64,000 bases of DNA from Eulemur rufifrons (GCF_041146395.1 NC_090996.1:27614738-27678737); one strand, 5' to 3'; positions 33,536 to 46,835 are shown, counted from the first letter of the stretch. Notes: a model not told the origin generated them from the sequence alone. Translations and numbers: made by a program.

Positions 33536-33639
33536 CTACAAAGAAGGGGGCCGTGGACAGTGCAGGGATTTCAAGAGGGGAAGGGAAGGCCATTCAGGCA
33601 GGAAGACTGTGTGACCCAGGGAGGGGAACTCATCAGGGC

Positions 33640-33990
33640 TCACTTCCTATGGCTGCTGTAACACACTACCACCGACTCAGTGCCCTGAGACAACACACGT
33701 GTGTTCTCTCCCAGTTCCGGAGGTCAGGACTCCAACAGGGTCACTGTGCTACAATGAAGGTTTCCTCTTGCCTTTCCAAATTCCAACAGCCACCTGCGTC
33801 CCTTGGCTCACGGCTCCTCCTCACGCGGCACCACCTTGACCCACCTTCTGCCCCCCGATTCCGCTTTTAAGGCCTCTGTGACTACACTGGGCCCACTCAG
33901 AATCCAAGACCACGACCTTGTGTTGAGCTCAGCTGCCGGGCACGCCGCATTCTTCCCTCCTGCCGTGGGACACGCACAGGTGCTGGGGCT
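33640..33990 (-). mobile_element. MaLR-like LTR, reverse
   Basis: TATGGCTGCTGTAACACACT ACCACC, CTCCCAGTTCCGGAGGTCAG, CTGTGACTACACTGGGCCCA CTCAGAATCC. Same family as 6480-7285. Confidence 0.7.
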
Positions 33991-34109
33991 CAGCGGGGGG
34001 AGGTGGACCCTGTGCGGCCTCTGCGAGTGGGCCGTTCAGTTCCACAGCCACCGTTCATCCAACTCTGTGTGCTGAGCACCCCACCCCGGTCCCATGTTCA
34101 AGCCAGTGG

Positions 34110-34215
34110 TTTCACGAGCCAAGTATCATTAGTCCCATTTTAGAGATGAGTAAATGAAGGCTTTGAGAGGTTAAACAACTTGTTCGGGTCCCAGAGTGCA
34201 TGTCTGGCGGAGCGG
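34110..34215 (-). repeat. MIR, reverse
   Basis: AGTCCCATTTTAGAGATGAG TAAATGAAGGCTTTGAGAGG TTAAACAACTTG. Confidence 0.8.
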
Positions 34216-34569
34216 GCAGGGGAAGGAAGGCAGGCTGATCTCTGTACCTACCTGCCTAACCACGGGCTGCACGGTCCCTGACGCTGCCCACCCCGTCAGC
34301 CCCCGGGGCCAGCCCCTAACGCCCACCCCGGGTGCCGAGTCTCCAGTGAGCTGCTTTGGGTGGTGACATTCACATGTTTTCACAACGCTTTGCTGGGACA
34401 GCCGAGTGCCTCTGCGTGACCCCACTGGGAGAGGACACTGGACGCCGGCACCTGGTTCTGTTGGACTCCACCCCGGCCCTCTCCCCTTTGCCAAGCCTGC
34501 GCTGCGTCCTTCTGTTGCACTAACTCACGGCCATGAGCACGACTGTGCCCTGCGTCCTGTGAGGCCACC

Positions 34570-34760
34570 TAGCAAGTCACTGCCCTGTGTGGGCGTGGGG
34601 ACCACGACGCACCTCCCCTCTCCTGGCCTTCACTGCAGTCAGCACTAATTATCTTCTTCCCTCACTGGTCACTTGCTGACTGTTCCCACTGCTGGCCTGC
34701 GAGTTCCCTGAGCGGGGGCCCCAGGTCTGCCGGGCGGGGTGCCCCGTCTCCAGCACAGTG
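34570..34760 (+). mobile_element. L2 LINE 3' region
   Basis: TCACTGGTCACTTGCTGACT, GCGAGTTCCCTGAGCGGGGG CCCCAGGTCTG and GTCTCCAGCACAG follow the forward L2 3' end. Confidence 0.6.
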
Positions 34761-34799
34761 AAGGGACTCACGGGCCAGAGCAGCACTGGGGGGTCCAAC

Positions 34800-34885
34800 C
34801 TTTGGTTCCACACACGAGAAAACGGAGGCCCACAGTGGCAAGGTCACCAGCGAGGCTGGGGCACTCGAGTGGAATGTGGGTATTT
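34800..34885 (-). repeat. MIR, reverse
   Basis: ACACGAGAAAACGGAGGCCC ACAGTGGCAAGGTCACCAGC. Confidence 0.6.
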
Positions 34886-35204
34886 GATTCCATGGTCCCC
34901 AAACCCCAGCCCAAGTCCCACAGGGGCCCTGCACACCCCACCCCCCGCGACCTGGGAGAGGGAGCCCACGCTCCCCGAGAGGGCGTTAAGAACAGGCAAA
35001 CTGAAGGCAAGAACGTGCCCCTCCGAGGGAGAAGGGGCCGCAGCAGGCAGAGTCTAGGGATCACGCCCTCCTCGGGGACTTGCTTGGAGGTAGATGAAAT
35101 CTTGCCGGGGACCCTGCCCTCTCCCCCACAGGGCACACTGCTCAGCCCTTTCAGAACTGGAGCCTGCCCAGGTGCTCACTCCACACACAGCCCTAGTGGT
35201 GCAA

Positions 35205-35242
35205 GGAGGGGACATGCCAGGACCGAGGAGGGGACATGCCAG
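35205..35242 (+). repeat. Local tandem duplication (two copies)
   Basis: GGAGGGGACATGCCAG occurs twice with a period of about 21 bases, separated by GACCGA. Confidence 0.85.
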
Positions 35243-35389
35243 CCCCGGCTCCCGGGGGATGGGAGCGACGCAGCTGTGCTGGCTACAGTTCCAGCTGCAG
35301 GCAGCTGGTGAGCACCCCGAGCAGCCAGGCATGGGGCAGCTGCTGGCAGATGCCGGGGACAGAAGGCCCTTGGCCCTAGGTGACCAGGT

Positions 35390-35740
35390 ACCCCCGATGT
35401 CCCCTGCTCCTCTGGGCTTCCTTGCTGGTTCTCAAGCAGGCCACGTACTCTCGGCCTCAGGGCCTTTGCACTGCGGTTTCCTCTGCCTCATTGCCTCAGG
35501 TCTCCACGCCGTGTCAAACTACCCTTGCGGCCTTCCACAACCACGAGTGACACATCCCCACCTGGCCTCTCCTCCACGTATGACGACCGTTCCTGTTCTC
35601 GCCACAGGCATCCCCACGTGACGTGTGTCTGTCTCCTCGTCTATTCGATGTCTGTCTGCCCTTGTTTTATTTGCTGTTGAACTGCCACTATCTGCGACGG
35701 TGGCCAGCACACAGTAGGTGCACAGTACGTACTCGGCGGG
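35390..35740 (+). mobile_element. L2 LINE 3' region
   Basis: CGGCCTCAGGGCCTTTGCAC TGCGGTTTCCTCTGCCTC, then TGTCTGTCTCCTCGTC and GTGGCCAGCACACAGTAGGT GCACAG at the 3' end. Confidence 0.75.
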
Positions 35741-36234
35741 GGCACGGATGGTGAGGTGGAGGGACTGAGGCATCTCCTCCGTGTCACCCCCGCTCACACC
35801 CGGAACTCGGACAGGCCCCGGGGAGGACCGACCTAGCCTCACCTTACCTGTTACTGTTGAAACTGAATCCCTTTATTTTCACATATTTTGAAAGCAATTC
35901 TAATCATTTATATTTAAAAATTTCCTTTAATAAATGTACTTGCACAGGAGGTAGCGAGTGCTTAAACGTCTGTAATTTTCTCATCATGTTTTCTTACTTT
36001 TCTAGTCAAAACAACAGCTTTAATCACAGCGGTTCTATATGTATTAAGTAATAAAGATTTTCCCCCTGTTCTTGGTAATTGTTTATAATTGCCGATCGAT
36101 CAAGCTGGTATTTATATCCTGCTCGTATCATCCTGCTTGGGTTGCGCAGAGGTTGGACAAGGGAAACCTGTCTGTACCGCCGTGTGCCTGAGTCCTCGTG
36201 TCCGTGTCAGTCACCGCGCTGCAGGCGGGGGGAG
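35741..36234. other. SNX29: Intron stretch with AT-rich island
   Basis: No repeat family recognised. The part at about 35865-36110 is AT-rich in GC-rich surroundings and holds ATTGTTTATAATTGCCGATC; it could be a conserved noncoding element, but alignment is needed. Confidence 0.35.
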
Positions 36235-36350
36235 GGGGCTATCGGCTCCACTTTGAGAAGAAACACGAGGTGCAGAGAGGAGGATACACTGTCCAAGTCA
36301 CACGGCCAAGTGACACACTGGGGACCCAAACCCAGGACTGCCTTGCTCTT
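36235..36350 (-). repeat. MIR, reverse
   Basis: GAGAAGAAACACGAGGTGCA GAGAGGAGG, CCAAGTCACACGGCCAAGTG and GACCCAAACCCAGGACTGCC. Confidence 0.7.
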
Positions 36351-37430
36351 CCAGTCGTGTGCACGAGGTGTTTCTTAGGCATCCAGACGTTCAAATGACA
36401 GTCCCCACCCTCTGCCCTCAGCTTTCAGGGTAGTAAGTGTCCCCAATCCCTGAGCTGCCCGGGGAACCCCCGAGGCTCCGTCTCTCTCTCGGGAGTGACG
36501 CTCACCCAGAGGTGGCCACTCCCCCAGGTGTCTGCAGAGTGGGGCCTGGGTGACCCCGTGCGGCTTGGACTTGGGAGCTGGAGGAGGCAGCAGGGGAGAC
36601 CTGGCCTGGTGTCTGCAGGTCCTGGTGGGCTCCGCTGAGGATCTCTCCTCCCCTGCCGGCGCAGCCTGCCCCCGGGGGCACCCAGCGTCTAATGAGGGGC
36701 CAGAGGGCCCCCGTGTGCCTAACGGGGAGAGCTGCCTGTCCACGGCCGCCCCCAGCCTCAGTTTAAAGCCTGAAGCCCTCACAGTGACCTCCGAGACCCC
36801 TGCCTGCCTCAGCTCTGGCCTCACCTCCTACCAGCCACCCCACACGAGCAGCCACTCGCTTTGCTTGGGGGCTGCAGGCCGGGCCAGGGCCCAGAGAACT
36901 GAAGGAAACAGCCTGCCCTTTGCTTCTGTGCGTCTGGATTCCGGAGGACACGGGTTCCTCAGTCTATTTCACACTTCCCCACGAGTCCCCCGCTGGCAAA
37001 GGCCCCGCCAGCTGTTGCGACAGGACACACGTCTCCAGCAGGGCTCGGTCTTGCCAAGCCTGCATTAGAGCTACCGGGATTGTACCAGCCCGTGAGCCCC
37101 GGGAGGAACAGGCCTTGGGCACAGAGCCAGCAGGACCCAGCTAGGAACATACTGTGCACCCGGCGTGTGGCAGTGAGTTGTTGCCAACTGTGTGCACTGG
37201 GAGTGGCACTCTGCTTCCATGGGTGCAGTTCTGTCGCGTTTAAACAGGCCCACGTGGCAAACCAACTGACAATGTTCTGCGGAGCCATCTGAGAGCGGGG
37301 ACCCTCTCCTTGTCACCACCCGCCCTCCTCCCCCTTTCTGCTCATCACTCTCTCTGAGGGCCGGCAGGGAGTCTGCACTTGGGAGCTCCGACAGGGGACG
37401 GGAAGAGCACACCTGCGCTGTGGACGCTCA
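36351..37430. other. SNX29: Intron stretch, nothing recognised
   Basis: GC-rich. Overlapping ORFs of 149 codons (minus) and 172 codons (plus) have no domain features and lack exon-like splice context that I can defend. Confidence 0.4.
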
Positions 37431-37434
37431 CGGA

Positions 37435-37545
37435 GCTGTTAAAGCCCAGGTCTGCCGCTTCCTAGCTGTGTGAACTTGGGCAAGTCACTTAACCTCTCTG
37501 AGCCTCAGTTTCCTCATCTGTAAACGAGGTGAACAGGACGTGGTG
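37435..37545 (+). repeat. MIR
   Basis: CCGCTTCCTAGCTGTGTGAA CTTGGGCAAGTCACTTAACC TCTCTGAGCCTCAGTTTCCT: a well preserved MIR core. Confidence 0.92.
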
Positions 37546-37574
37546 CTGACAGTATTCCTGCTGAATGACTCGGC

Positions 37575-37720
37575 AGGAAGAAGCAGCGGTTAAGAGCTTG
37601 GGCTTTGGAATCCTGGCTCCGTAATCCCCCAGCTGTGCAACCCAGAGCAGGTAACTTCACCTCTCTGGGCCCAATTTTCCTGCTCCTACTGAAAGGAAGG
37701 TGAGGGAAGACACCAGAGCA
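37575..37720 (+). repeat. MIR
   Basis: AGCAGCGGTTAAGAGCTTGG GCTTTGGAATCCTGGCTCC and AGCTGTGCAACCCAGAGCAG GTAACTTCACCTCTCTGGGC. A second, independent MIR head-to-tail with the previous one. Confidence 0.88.
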
Positions 37721-38419
37721 GGAGCTCTCTCAAGGGCTGCCTTAAGGTGAAAATGAAAACCGACGTGAACCCGCGGACCCCGGGGCCTGCCACAGGAGTC
37801 AGTAGGGACCCCTGGTCAGCAAACGCCAGTGGGACAAGTGGATCCCTGAGTGGGGTCTCCCAGGAGAACGTTCCTAAGCCACACGACTCCCCACATAACA
37901 ATTCTATCAAGACCCCAGTAAGGAAATCGGCCTCTTCAGGGTAAGACAAGGTATGGCAAGAAAGTCGCAAGTCCCCACAGATGACAGATCCTTAACGTGT
38001 CACACACCAGTCCTGTGACCCCTTCCCACTAGACAGCATCACTTCCCCTTTCCAAGTGCCCCACATCTGTGGCCTCCTGGCGCCAGGGTCTGCCTTCCTT
38101 GACCCTGGAGGGTGACAGGGGGCACCGGTGGCCCTCGGGCCTGGGGGCAGTTCCCAGAGGGAGCTGCCAGTTGGGTGTGGTGAGGAACCGGCTGCCCCGG
38201 TTCTCGGTTCTCGGCACATCGGCCCCCTGCTGATGTCCCGCTTCCCCTCCCCCTCCACCGTGTTTTTGGGAATGACACGGCCTTATTTGAAAATTCTATG
38301 ACAGTGGACTCGTTTTGCACAACAGGCTTGAGCAACCAAACCTGCGGGGAGACCTTTGCTGCTGCTGACGGAGCCAGAGCGACTCCTGGGGCTCTTCAGC
38401 GTGGCAAATCTGAGCAGGG
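37721..38419. other. SNX29: Intron stretch, nothing recognised
   Basis: Mixed single-copy-looking sequence with overlapping short ORFs on both strands; no exon or repeat call made. Confidence 0.4.
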
Positions 38420-38545
38420 TCTAGGGCCGGAGCCTCTGCCTCTAACTCACAGTGTGACCCGGAGTGAGCCCCTCCCCCACTGCATCCGTTCCTCATCCCT
38501 AACCTGGGCGCTGGATTCTGCCCTCGGCGATGCAGGATGAAGGAA
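38420..38545 (+). repeat. MIR, diverged
   Basis: GAGCCTCTGCCTCTAACTCA CAGTGTGACCCGGAGTGAGC CCCTCCCC and CATCCGTTCCTCATCCCTAA. Confidence 0.5.
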
Positions 38546-39039
38546 CATGCGGGCTCTGGTAGCCTGGTGAGAGCACCTTTTGTCATTGTCTTCTCTCTTC
38601 CAAATATAAAGACTACCCCTTGAGTCTCCCCCTCACGGGCTGGGAGAAAACTCTAGAACTCCAGAGACGTCTTAGAAAATCCACTTGACGACCCTGATCA
38701 GACCCATTGCAACCCCGCTTCACTAATCCATCACCGTTGGTACTTCCCGACACGGCTGCCTTGTCGAGCACAGGCTGCAAGCACGTCTGGGGACAGATGG
38801 CACCTGCCGGGCGTGCTGGAGCACCCTGCCCACTCCTCCAGGGAGGACGAACTGGGATGCGCGGAAGATGCTCCACAGAGGCGTGATCTCGTGGCTCCGT
38901 GGGCGTGGAAGGCTGGGCCAAAGGTGTCACAAGCTTCTTACACAACAACCTGCCACAGCAGTTGGCTGTGCCTTTGCCGACAGCTGCACACCAGACACCA
39001 CGAAACGGGCATATGTTTGTCCACCCACCAGCTCTTCTT

Positions 39040-39570
39040 TCAGGGAACGGTCCCCCCTACTCCTGTATCAATCATGTTCAGTCCATGAGTTCAGGTGGGC
39101 TGAATGTCCCACCCCTTTGCCCCAGATATAGCTAATTAAGGCACTCCGTGTCCTGGGCCACAGTCATGGCCTTGAATGGGCTCATGGCCCACAGTTGGGC
39201 CAATCAGAATCTCCCTGGAATTCTGCTGGAGCTACGGGGAAAGAGGTGAGGAGCAAGGTCCTTCCCTAGGACTTTGGCAGGAGCTGGTGAGAAGGATGTT
39301 TAGTCTTCAGGCCCTGAATCTAGGGGCCCACCAAGGTCCACAGCTGCTGGGAGCCATCTTCCCACTAGATAGAATGTGCTGGAGAATGACGCCAACAGAA
39401 TCCGTTCGGCATCATTCAACCTCTGGATCCAGCCATTCCCGAAGCTAGCATCATCCCTGGACTTTATAGTTCACGTAAGTCTTAAGTATCCCTTTTCTGC
39501 TTAAGCTAATTTGATGTGGGTTCTGTAATTTGCTAACCAAAGAGTCCTTCCTGACACCTACCATGGTTCT
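39040..39570 (+). mobile_element. Old LTR-like repeat (MaLR/ERVL type, tentative)
   Basis: CAACCTCTGGATCCAGCCAT TCCCGAAGCTAGCATCATCC, then CTTTTCTGCTTAAGCTAATT TGATGTGGGTTCTGTAATTT GC, and AACCAAAGAGTCCTTCCTGA at the end, as in the 3' part of a common LTR family. The left boundary is uncertain. Confidence 0.55.
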
Positions 39571-39769
39571 GAGACCTTTAGAGACTCAGACATTTAGCAT
39601 ATTTCAGCACCTCTTACTAAATGCTTTTACTCCATTTTACCATTTAGCTAGTAATTTCTTTAATAGCACAGTACCTATAAGCATGAGCTTTAGTGAAAGA
39701 GACCTGGGACCAACAACCAGCCTGGCCCCAAAGTCCACACTCCCGACACTTTGCTTTCAAATAGCAGAA

Positions 39770-39965
39770 ATTTAGGAGCCAGACCCAAGTTCAAACACCA
39801 GCTCTAAAACCAGCTGTGTGATCTTGGGCAAATTCCTCAATTTCTGTAGGCCTTGATTTCCTCATCTACAAAATGGAAATAACAATAGGTTCGACCTCTC
39901 CTAGAGTTGCAGATCACACGACACCCGCGTGTGAAAGGCTTGGCTCGGGGCCTGACACAGGGCAG
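39770..39965 (+). repeat. MIR
   Basis: AGCCAGACCCAAGTTCAAAC ACCAGCTCTAAAACCAGCTG TGTGATCTTGGGCAAATTCC and TTCCTCATCTACAAAATGGA AATAACAATAGG. Confidence 0.92.
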
Positions 39966-40244
39966 GAGCCCAGGCGCAATGGCTGAATCTGAAATGGTGG
40001 CTCAGTCTAGGGACAGGTCTGGGAAGAGACAATATGGTAGACTGGGCTAACTGGCGATGAGGGCTATCTCTGCCACATTAATAAAAAAAGAAACAAAGAA
40101 CAGAGAAAACAGAAGTGGTGTCACAACCATGAGCCCTTCTGGATTCGTCAGACAAGCCAAGTCTGCCTAGATGATCAAACATCCTGTCTGGGCCCCCATC
40201 TCTCCTGCAGGCAATCGGGGGAAATAGCTTTTGGTTCTTTACGA

Positions 40245-40590
40245 TCAGTTCCCACTGAGCACCTGCTACTTCCCGGGCGCCGTGGTACAGTCAGGATGAA
40301 AGGGAAAGAGGCAAGGCCCCTGCCTGCTGGACATTCCCATTCGTGGGAACGAGAAATACAAGTTCACAGGTCAGCACGAGGCACTGGCTGCTGTGGCGGA
40401 GAGAATGACGTGGTCACAGGACCCAGAAGACGGACCCACATTCCCGGCTGGGTGGCGGTAACGAGGCCCAGCACAGCATTGTGCAGGAGCCGGCTAAAGG
40501 AAGATGCTACAAAGTCAGACAGAAAGGTGGCCAGACTGTGGCCTCAGGGGAGAGGTCGGGCCATGGAGAGGGGTCCGGTCGGTAGTCCCT
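40245..40590 (-). mobile_element. L2 LINE fragment, reverse
   Basis: CCACTGAGCACCTGCTACTT CCCGGGCGCCGTGG, AGGCCCCTGCCTGCTGGACA TTCCCATTCG and ACGAGGCACTGGCTGCTG. Confidence 0.7.
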
Positions 40591-40634
40591 GACAGGCAGA
40601 TGGTTAAAAATCCCATGCTAGAGGGGTCATGACC

Positions 40635-40830
40635 TGGGACGCTGGCTCCCACAGACCTCGGCCTCAGATCCTGGCTCCATCACGCACTGCGTTTGGGTCC
40701 TCTGACAAGTTTATCAGCCTCTCTGAGCCTCAGCTTCCTCATCTGTAAAATGGGCCTAAACACGGTAACTACCGCCACAGGGAGTGCTGTGGAGATTAAA
40801 TACGGCAATTAATGCCGACCATCACAACTG
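40635..40830 (+). repeat. MIR
   Basis: CCTCAGATCCTGGCTCCATC, CCTCTCTGAGCCTCAGCTTC CTCATCTGTAAAATGGGCCT and GTGGAGATTAAATACGG. Confidence 0.92.
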
Positions 40831-41369
40831 TTAGTAATATTCCCCTGTAACCGCATTCCCTCCCCGACATAACACAGGTCTACACAGCATGGTCCTTCCT
40901 CACGTGCACAACTATTCCATGATACTTCAGGTAGGAAATGCTGAGGAAGGCGTTTCGGGTCTGCATCTGACGCAGTGAGGTCCTCCCCCCGTGCCTCCTG
41001 CCCAGCGCAGCTACGGATCCTGGAGGGTACACACGAGGCAGCCACTCGAGGACTCAGGACAGCAAACAGCAGCAGGTGATCTGGGCAGACAACCAGAATC
41101 TGGTGTCCTGGCAAACCTGCGGCGAGTTTACCACGTCTTGCTCTCTAGCGCCGCAGCCTGGACTCGAGGCAGCCTGCCCGCAAAAGCAGGCAGGGGGTGG
41201 ACAGAGAGGACTCCCGGCCACGCCCTCCAGCTCTGGCTCAAGGAGAGGCAAAGGGACCCCGCACGCTCAGAAAGCGTGGGGAGACCTGTTTTTCCTTCTT
41301 TTCCCTTTCATTGTCCTTCTCTCGTGCCTCAGCCTGCAGCAGTCCTCAAGCACCTAAATCTCGGAGGGA
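40831..41369. other. SNX29: Intron stretch, nothing recognised
   Basis: Overlapping 91-141-codon ORFs on both strands with no features; no repeat called. Confidence 0.4.
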
Positions 41370-42125
<756 letters not shown>

Positions 42126-42274
42126 AAGAAATTAACACAGGGAAAATCTTCCTCTTCAATCAGAAGAGCTGCGGCCCCAAGAGGGTGGGGCAAAGCCACG
42201 ATGCCTCTTTTTCTTTCTGTCCTCCCTCCACTTGGCCCCGGACACAGGCACAGCCATGGAAAATACGTTGACCT

Positions 42275-43395
42275 TGACCCAACCTCACACTTTATGCAAA
42301 GGTCAACTCGAAATGAATCGCACATCTAAATACAAAGTTACAAAACTTTAAGGAAAAACCTAGGAGAAAAATCTCTGTGACCTGGGTTTAGGCAAAGAGT
42401 TCTTAGACATGACACCAAAAGCATGATCCAGAACAGAAAAAATGATAAACTGTATTTCATCAAAATTAAAAAGCTCTGTTATTCAAAAGACAATGCTAAG
42501 AAAATGCAAAGAGAATTTGAAGACTGGGAAGAAAATATCTGTAAATTACCTATGCGACCAAGGACCTGTACCCAGCATACATAAAGAACTCTCAAAACTC
42601 AATGGTAAAACAATAAACAACCCAATTTTTAAAAATGAGCAAAAAGACTTGGATACTTCTCCAAAGAGGGTATGTGGAAGAAAAACAAGCACGTGAAAAG
42701 TCAGTGTCATCAGTCACTAGGGACACGCAAGTTAAGACCATGATGAGATACCATCACACGTCATTTTGAATGGCTACAATAAAAAGTCCTGATGATACCA
42801 AACGCAGGGTGCAGAACAACTGGACTTGTCACGCATTGACGGTGGGAATGCCCAGTGGTACGGTCACTCTGGAAGACAGCGAGGCAGTTTCTTACCTTTC
42901 CTATACGGTCCAGCCACCCCACTTAGGTATTTATCCCAGAGAAATAAACACTTTTGTTCCCGTATTCAGTGGTCCTGTCGGCTCTATGCAAAATTGCCAA
43001 CTGGAAACACCACAAGTATCTTTTACAAATGGATAAACAGTGTACGTTCAGAAAATGGAATACCATGCAGCAATAAAAAGGAACAAACTGCCAGTACACC
43101 AACAACTGGGACGACTCAGAGGAACTGTGCTGAGTGAAAGAAGAGGTGACTTTCCGTAGGGTTCCATTCTACATGACATTCTTGAAAAGACAAGACTGTA
43201 GGGATGGACAAAGGACTTGGGGCTGGAGGAGGGTCAGGCTACAGAGGGACAGCACGAGGAAGCTTTCCCAGGTGATGGGACTTTTCTGTATCTTGACTGT
43301 GATGCTAGTTACTCAACTACACACGGATTAACATTCACAGAAGTGAGCAACAGCAGCAAAGTCAATTTTACTGTATGTTAATTAAAAAACTTATG
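42275..43395 (+). mobile_element. L1M 3' end (late ORF2 and 3' UTR)
   Basis: CATGATCCAGAACAGAAAAA and GATAAACTGTATTTCATCAA AATTAAAAAGCTC near 42445, GATGAGATACCATCACACGT near 42743, TATTTATCCCAGAGAAATAA near 42929, GGAATACCATGCAGCAATAA near 43059 and CTGAGTGAAAGAAGAGG near 43131 follow L1 order. Frame is broken throughout; dead copy. Confidence 0.88.
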
Positions 43396-44555
43396 TCTCG
43401 GTCAAGGCCAGCAGGATCTGATCCATATATTAAAGGTACTAACTTGGCTCCATCCCCAAATACAAGAGGATGACCCCTCCCGGCCCCCCATTGTTGGTTT
43501 GTGGACAGTCTGGGCTCTACCCACTGGTCCACCTCCCACCTTCCCCCGCCACCTGCAGTACCATTTGCCTTAGAATTTCACCGCTGTGCCGCGTGCCCAT
43601 GGACACCCCCTCTCCTTCGACCTAGAACAAGCGAACAATCTGTGGTAGCTGCACAAATGGCTCCCCTCACTCACCCCTCTCTGTGCCATCCTTTGCCAGG
43701 TGACTCGGCGGTGCCCTCTGCTCTGAGTCTGGCTTCTGCCGTGTGAATCGCCTTGGCAATGGAACGTTACCAATGGGACATAGTGGGAACGTGCCTTTGT
43801 GAGTGGGCTTGCCCTGATGCTGCTCCCTGCCATATATACCCAGGCCAGCCCGCTGGTCCCGGGAGGAGGAGGATGAGAGACCCGTGGAGTACTGCCCGGT
43901 TCCCAGTCAAGGCCACCCTGCGGCAGCAGCCAGCCGGCCGATCCCCAGACGTGAGCTGGGCCTCCAAGCCCATCGGCGGATGACGAGCAGTATGTTTTCA
44001 GTATCATGGGCCACCGAAGTGTTGCACGTGCCTGCTCCACAGCATCAACGTGGCAGTAAATAACCGATAACCAAGTAAGGTAACCGTGCTCGGGAATCAC
44101 TCCTAGACATCGTTTAAAAAGTGCTGGAGGAAATGCAGAAAGCTGTGAAATTGCTTGACCCACTGAGAAGGAAGCTCTCACCAAGATCGATGACACGCTG
44201 GCAGGACAAGACAATTTGGTCTGCAAAGGGCAGCCAGCTTCTTGTGTTGTGGCCGTCCCTCTCTGATATTAGGGGTATTTCATTATTTTTTTTATGCACC
44301 CCAAATCAGATGGAGGTTATTGTGCCCAAAATATCTAATCTGCTTCCCTTTCTCCAAACTAAATGTTCAGATGCTCCAATGTTTAAAAATAAAAGACAGG
44401 AAGTAGGGCAAGGAATTGTAATAATATCTAAGCTGCCAGCTCAGATCATTTTGGGACTGAAGTGAGAGTCTGAACAAAGCAGTAAGACATGCAGTTAGAA
44501 CAGCTTCCCTGCGAGACGCTCCTAGTAGGTGACGTTTCTTTTGTTCCTACCAGCA
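43396..44555. other. SNX29: Intron stretch, possible LTR remnant
   Basis: About 43850-44075 resembles the 3' part of an old LTR (CCGATCCCCAGACGTGAGCT, GGCAGTAAATAACCGATAAC). The 218-codon minus-strand ORF at 43570-44226 overlaps this and has no domain features. Confidence 0.4.
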
Positions 44556-44559
44556 AGCC

Positions 44560-44690
44560 TGCGAGGTCTTTGCCATCAGCCCCATTTGACAGATGGGGCT
44601 ACTGAGGCAGAGCGAGGTAAAGGTCAAGGCTGCTAAGCGGTAGAGCTGGAATTTGAACCCAGGTCTGTTTGACTCAAAGTCTTGCTCTTT
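44560..44690 (-). repeat. MIR, reverse
   Basis: AGCCCCATTTGACAGATGGG GCTACTGAGGCAGAGCGAGG TAAAGG and TAGAGCTGGAATTTGAACCC AGGTCTGTTTGACTC. Confidence 0.9.
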
Positions 44691-45139
44691 CTGTTATGTA
44701 CCAAGCCGCTGTTTGAATCCTTCAAGAAATCAATAACAAAGCTTGGGCTTATCTAGCGTACTGCACTCCAACCTGCCGCCATGCTGATGAGTTTACTGAG
44801 GTGAGAGAAGGTCCGCTCTGTGGGGGAACATGACACTCGGCAGGCGGGTGTCTGGGCTTGGCCATGGGGATGCATCTTCATGCTAACGAGATCCCCGTGC
44901 CTCAGCTGCGCAGACAAACTTGACCAGTGTCTGGGAAGACAGGGAGAGACCACGGCTGGAGCTAATGGAGAAATCTCTACCGTCCCTTACACATCCCCAG
45001 TGAACGTGCGTGCTGTGTGCTCCTCCCGCCCCCACGCCCCGAGTCCCTCATAACGCCAGGCTCTCCCCTGGTCCTAAGGAACCCAGGAATTAGACGAGCA
45101 CGCTCCCGCTAACGACAAAAGTCATCACCATTGTTACCG
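44691..45139. other. SNX29: Intron stretch, nothing recognised
   Basis: Mixed sequence with chance ORFs under 80 codons; no repeat or exon call made. Confidence 0.4.
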
Positions 45140-45295
45140 CCTGGGGTTAAGTGCTTCCACCTCCTGAGGTGGGGCCTACTATCAGCCCCATTTCACAGAC
45201 GAGGAAATTGAGGCACAACGCCCTTACAGGCTTACTCCAAGACCAGCGAGATGGTAAGTGGCACGGCCTCGAGTCCAGCCCAGGCCTGCATCCCT
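45140..45295 (-). repeat. MIR, reverse
   Basis: CAGCCCCATTTCACAGACGA GGAAATTGAGGCACAACGCC and GAGATGGTAAGTGGCACGGC. Confidence 0.85.
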
Positions 45296-45508
45296 GTGGC
45301 CCTTTCTCTTCCCAGTGAGGCCGTTCTGCCTGTGCCTTTAACGTGAAAGCCACAAAATAGGCCTCACCCCGGCCCTGACGGCACAGCTCACCGCCTACTA
45401 CATTGGTACCGTCTCAACCTGGCTTCCCAGCTCAAAGGACAGCACGTCTGGGCCAAAGCTGGGCTTGTGTTCACCCTTCTTTCTGGTCCAGTTAAAACCT
45501 CCTGGGCA

Positions 45509-46309
<801 letters not shown>

Positions 46310-46505
46310 ACAGCAGAGACTCTGGGATCATGAGAACTCAGCTCACATCCCCGCTGTGAGACTACGGGCTGGTCACTGAGCTCTTCGAGGCTGTTTCCTT
46401 ATCTGACAAAAAGGGAACGATGATACCAACCTCAAAGGGGAGACGTGGGAACGTAATAAAAGCAAAGCTCCCAGCCCAACACCTGGCACTTCACAGGTGC
46501 TTAAC
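46310..46505 (+). repeat. MIR
   Basis: GACTCTGGGATCATGAGAAC, GTGAGACTACGGGCTGGTCA CTGAGC and CCCAACACCTGGCACTTCAC AGGTGC. Confidence 0.8.
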
Positions 46506-46604
46506 AGACTTTGGTTTCTTCTCCCTCTTTCCTGACCAGAGCGCCCCAGGGGTTTGCAGCTGGTTACGCAAGATCCAATGAGCCAGCTTCTCAGGCTGCA
46601 TCAG

Positions 46605-46835
46605 GGTTTCCCTACCTTGGTGCCACCAACGTTTTGGGCCAGATCGTTCTCTGCTGTGGGGGAGGGGCTGTCCCGTGCACTGAGGGAGGTTCAGAGACAG
46701 CCCTGGCCTCCATGCACCAGCTTCAACGAGCACTGTCCCCCAGTTCTGACAGCCAAAAATGTCTCCATTCACTGCCAACTGTCCGTTCCTGGCATGGGGA
46801 ATCAGGCAAAACTTCCCCCAGTTAAACAGCACAGG
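46605..46835 (+). mobile_element. MER20 (hAT-Charlie)
   Basis: CCAACGTTTTGGGCCAGATC GTTCTCTGCTGTGGGGGAGG and GACAGCCAAAAATGTCTCCA TTCACTGCC match MER20 in forward order. Confidence 0.82.

Noticed and set aside
33190..33870. 226-codon plus-strand ORF
   Set aside because: Crosses a G-run and enters an LTR; overlapped by long ORFs in other frames, no family features.
37435..37720. tRNA-like promoter words in MIR heads
   Set aside because: MIRs derive from tRNA, but no cloverleaf with intact acceptor stem and anticodon arm can be drawn here.
42442..43331. Lysine-rich ORFs with an L1-like look
   Set aside because: Remnants of a dead L1M 3' end; frame broken many times.
43570..44226. 218-codon minus-strand ORF
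   Set aside because: Overlaps an LTR-like remnant; low-complexity composition and no splice context.
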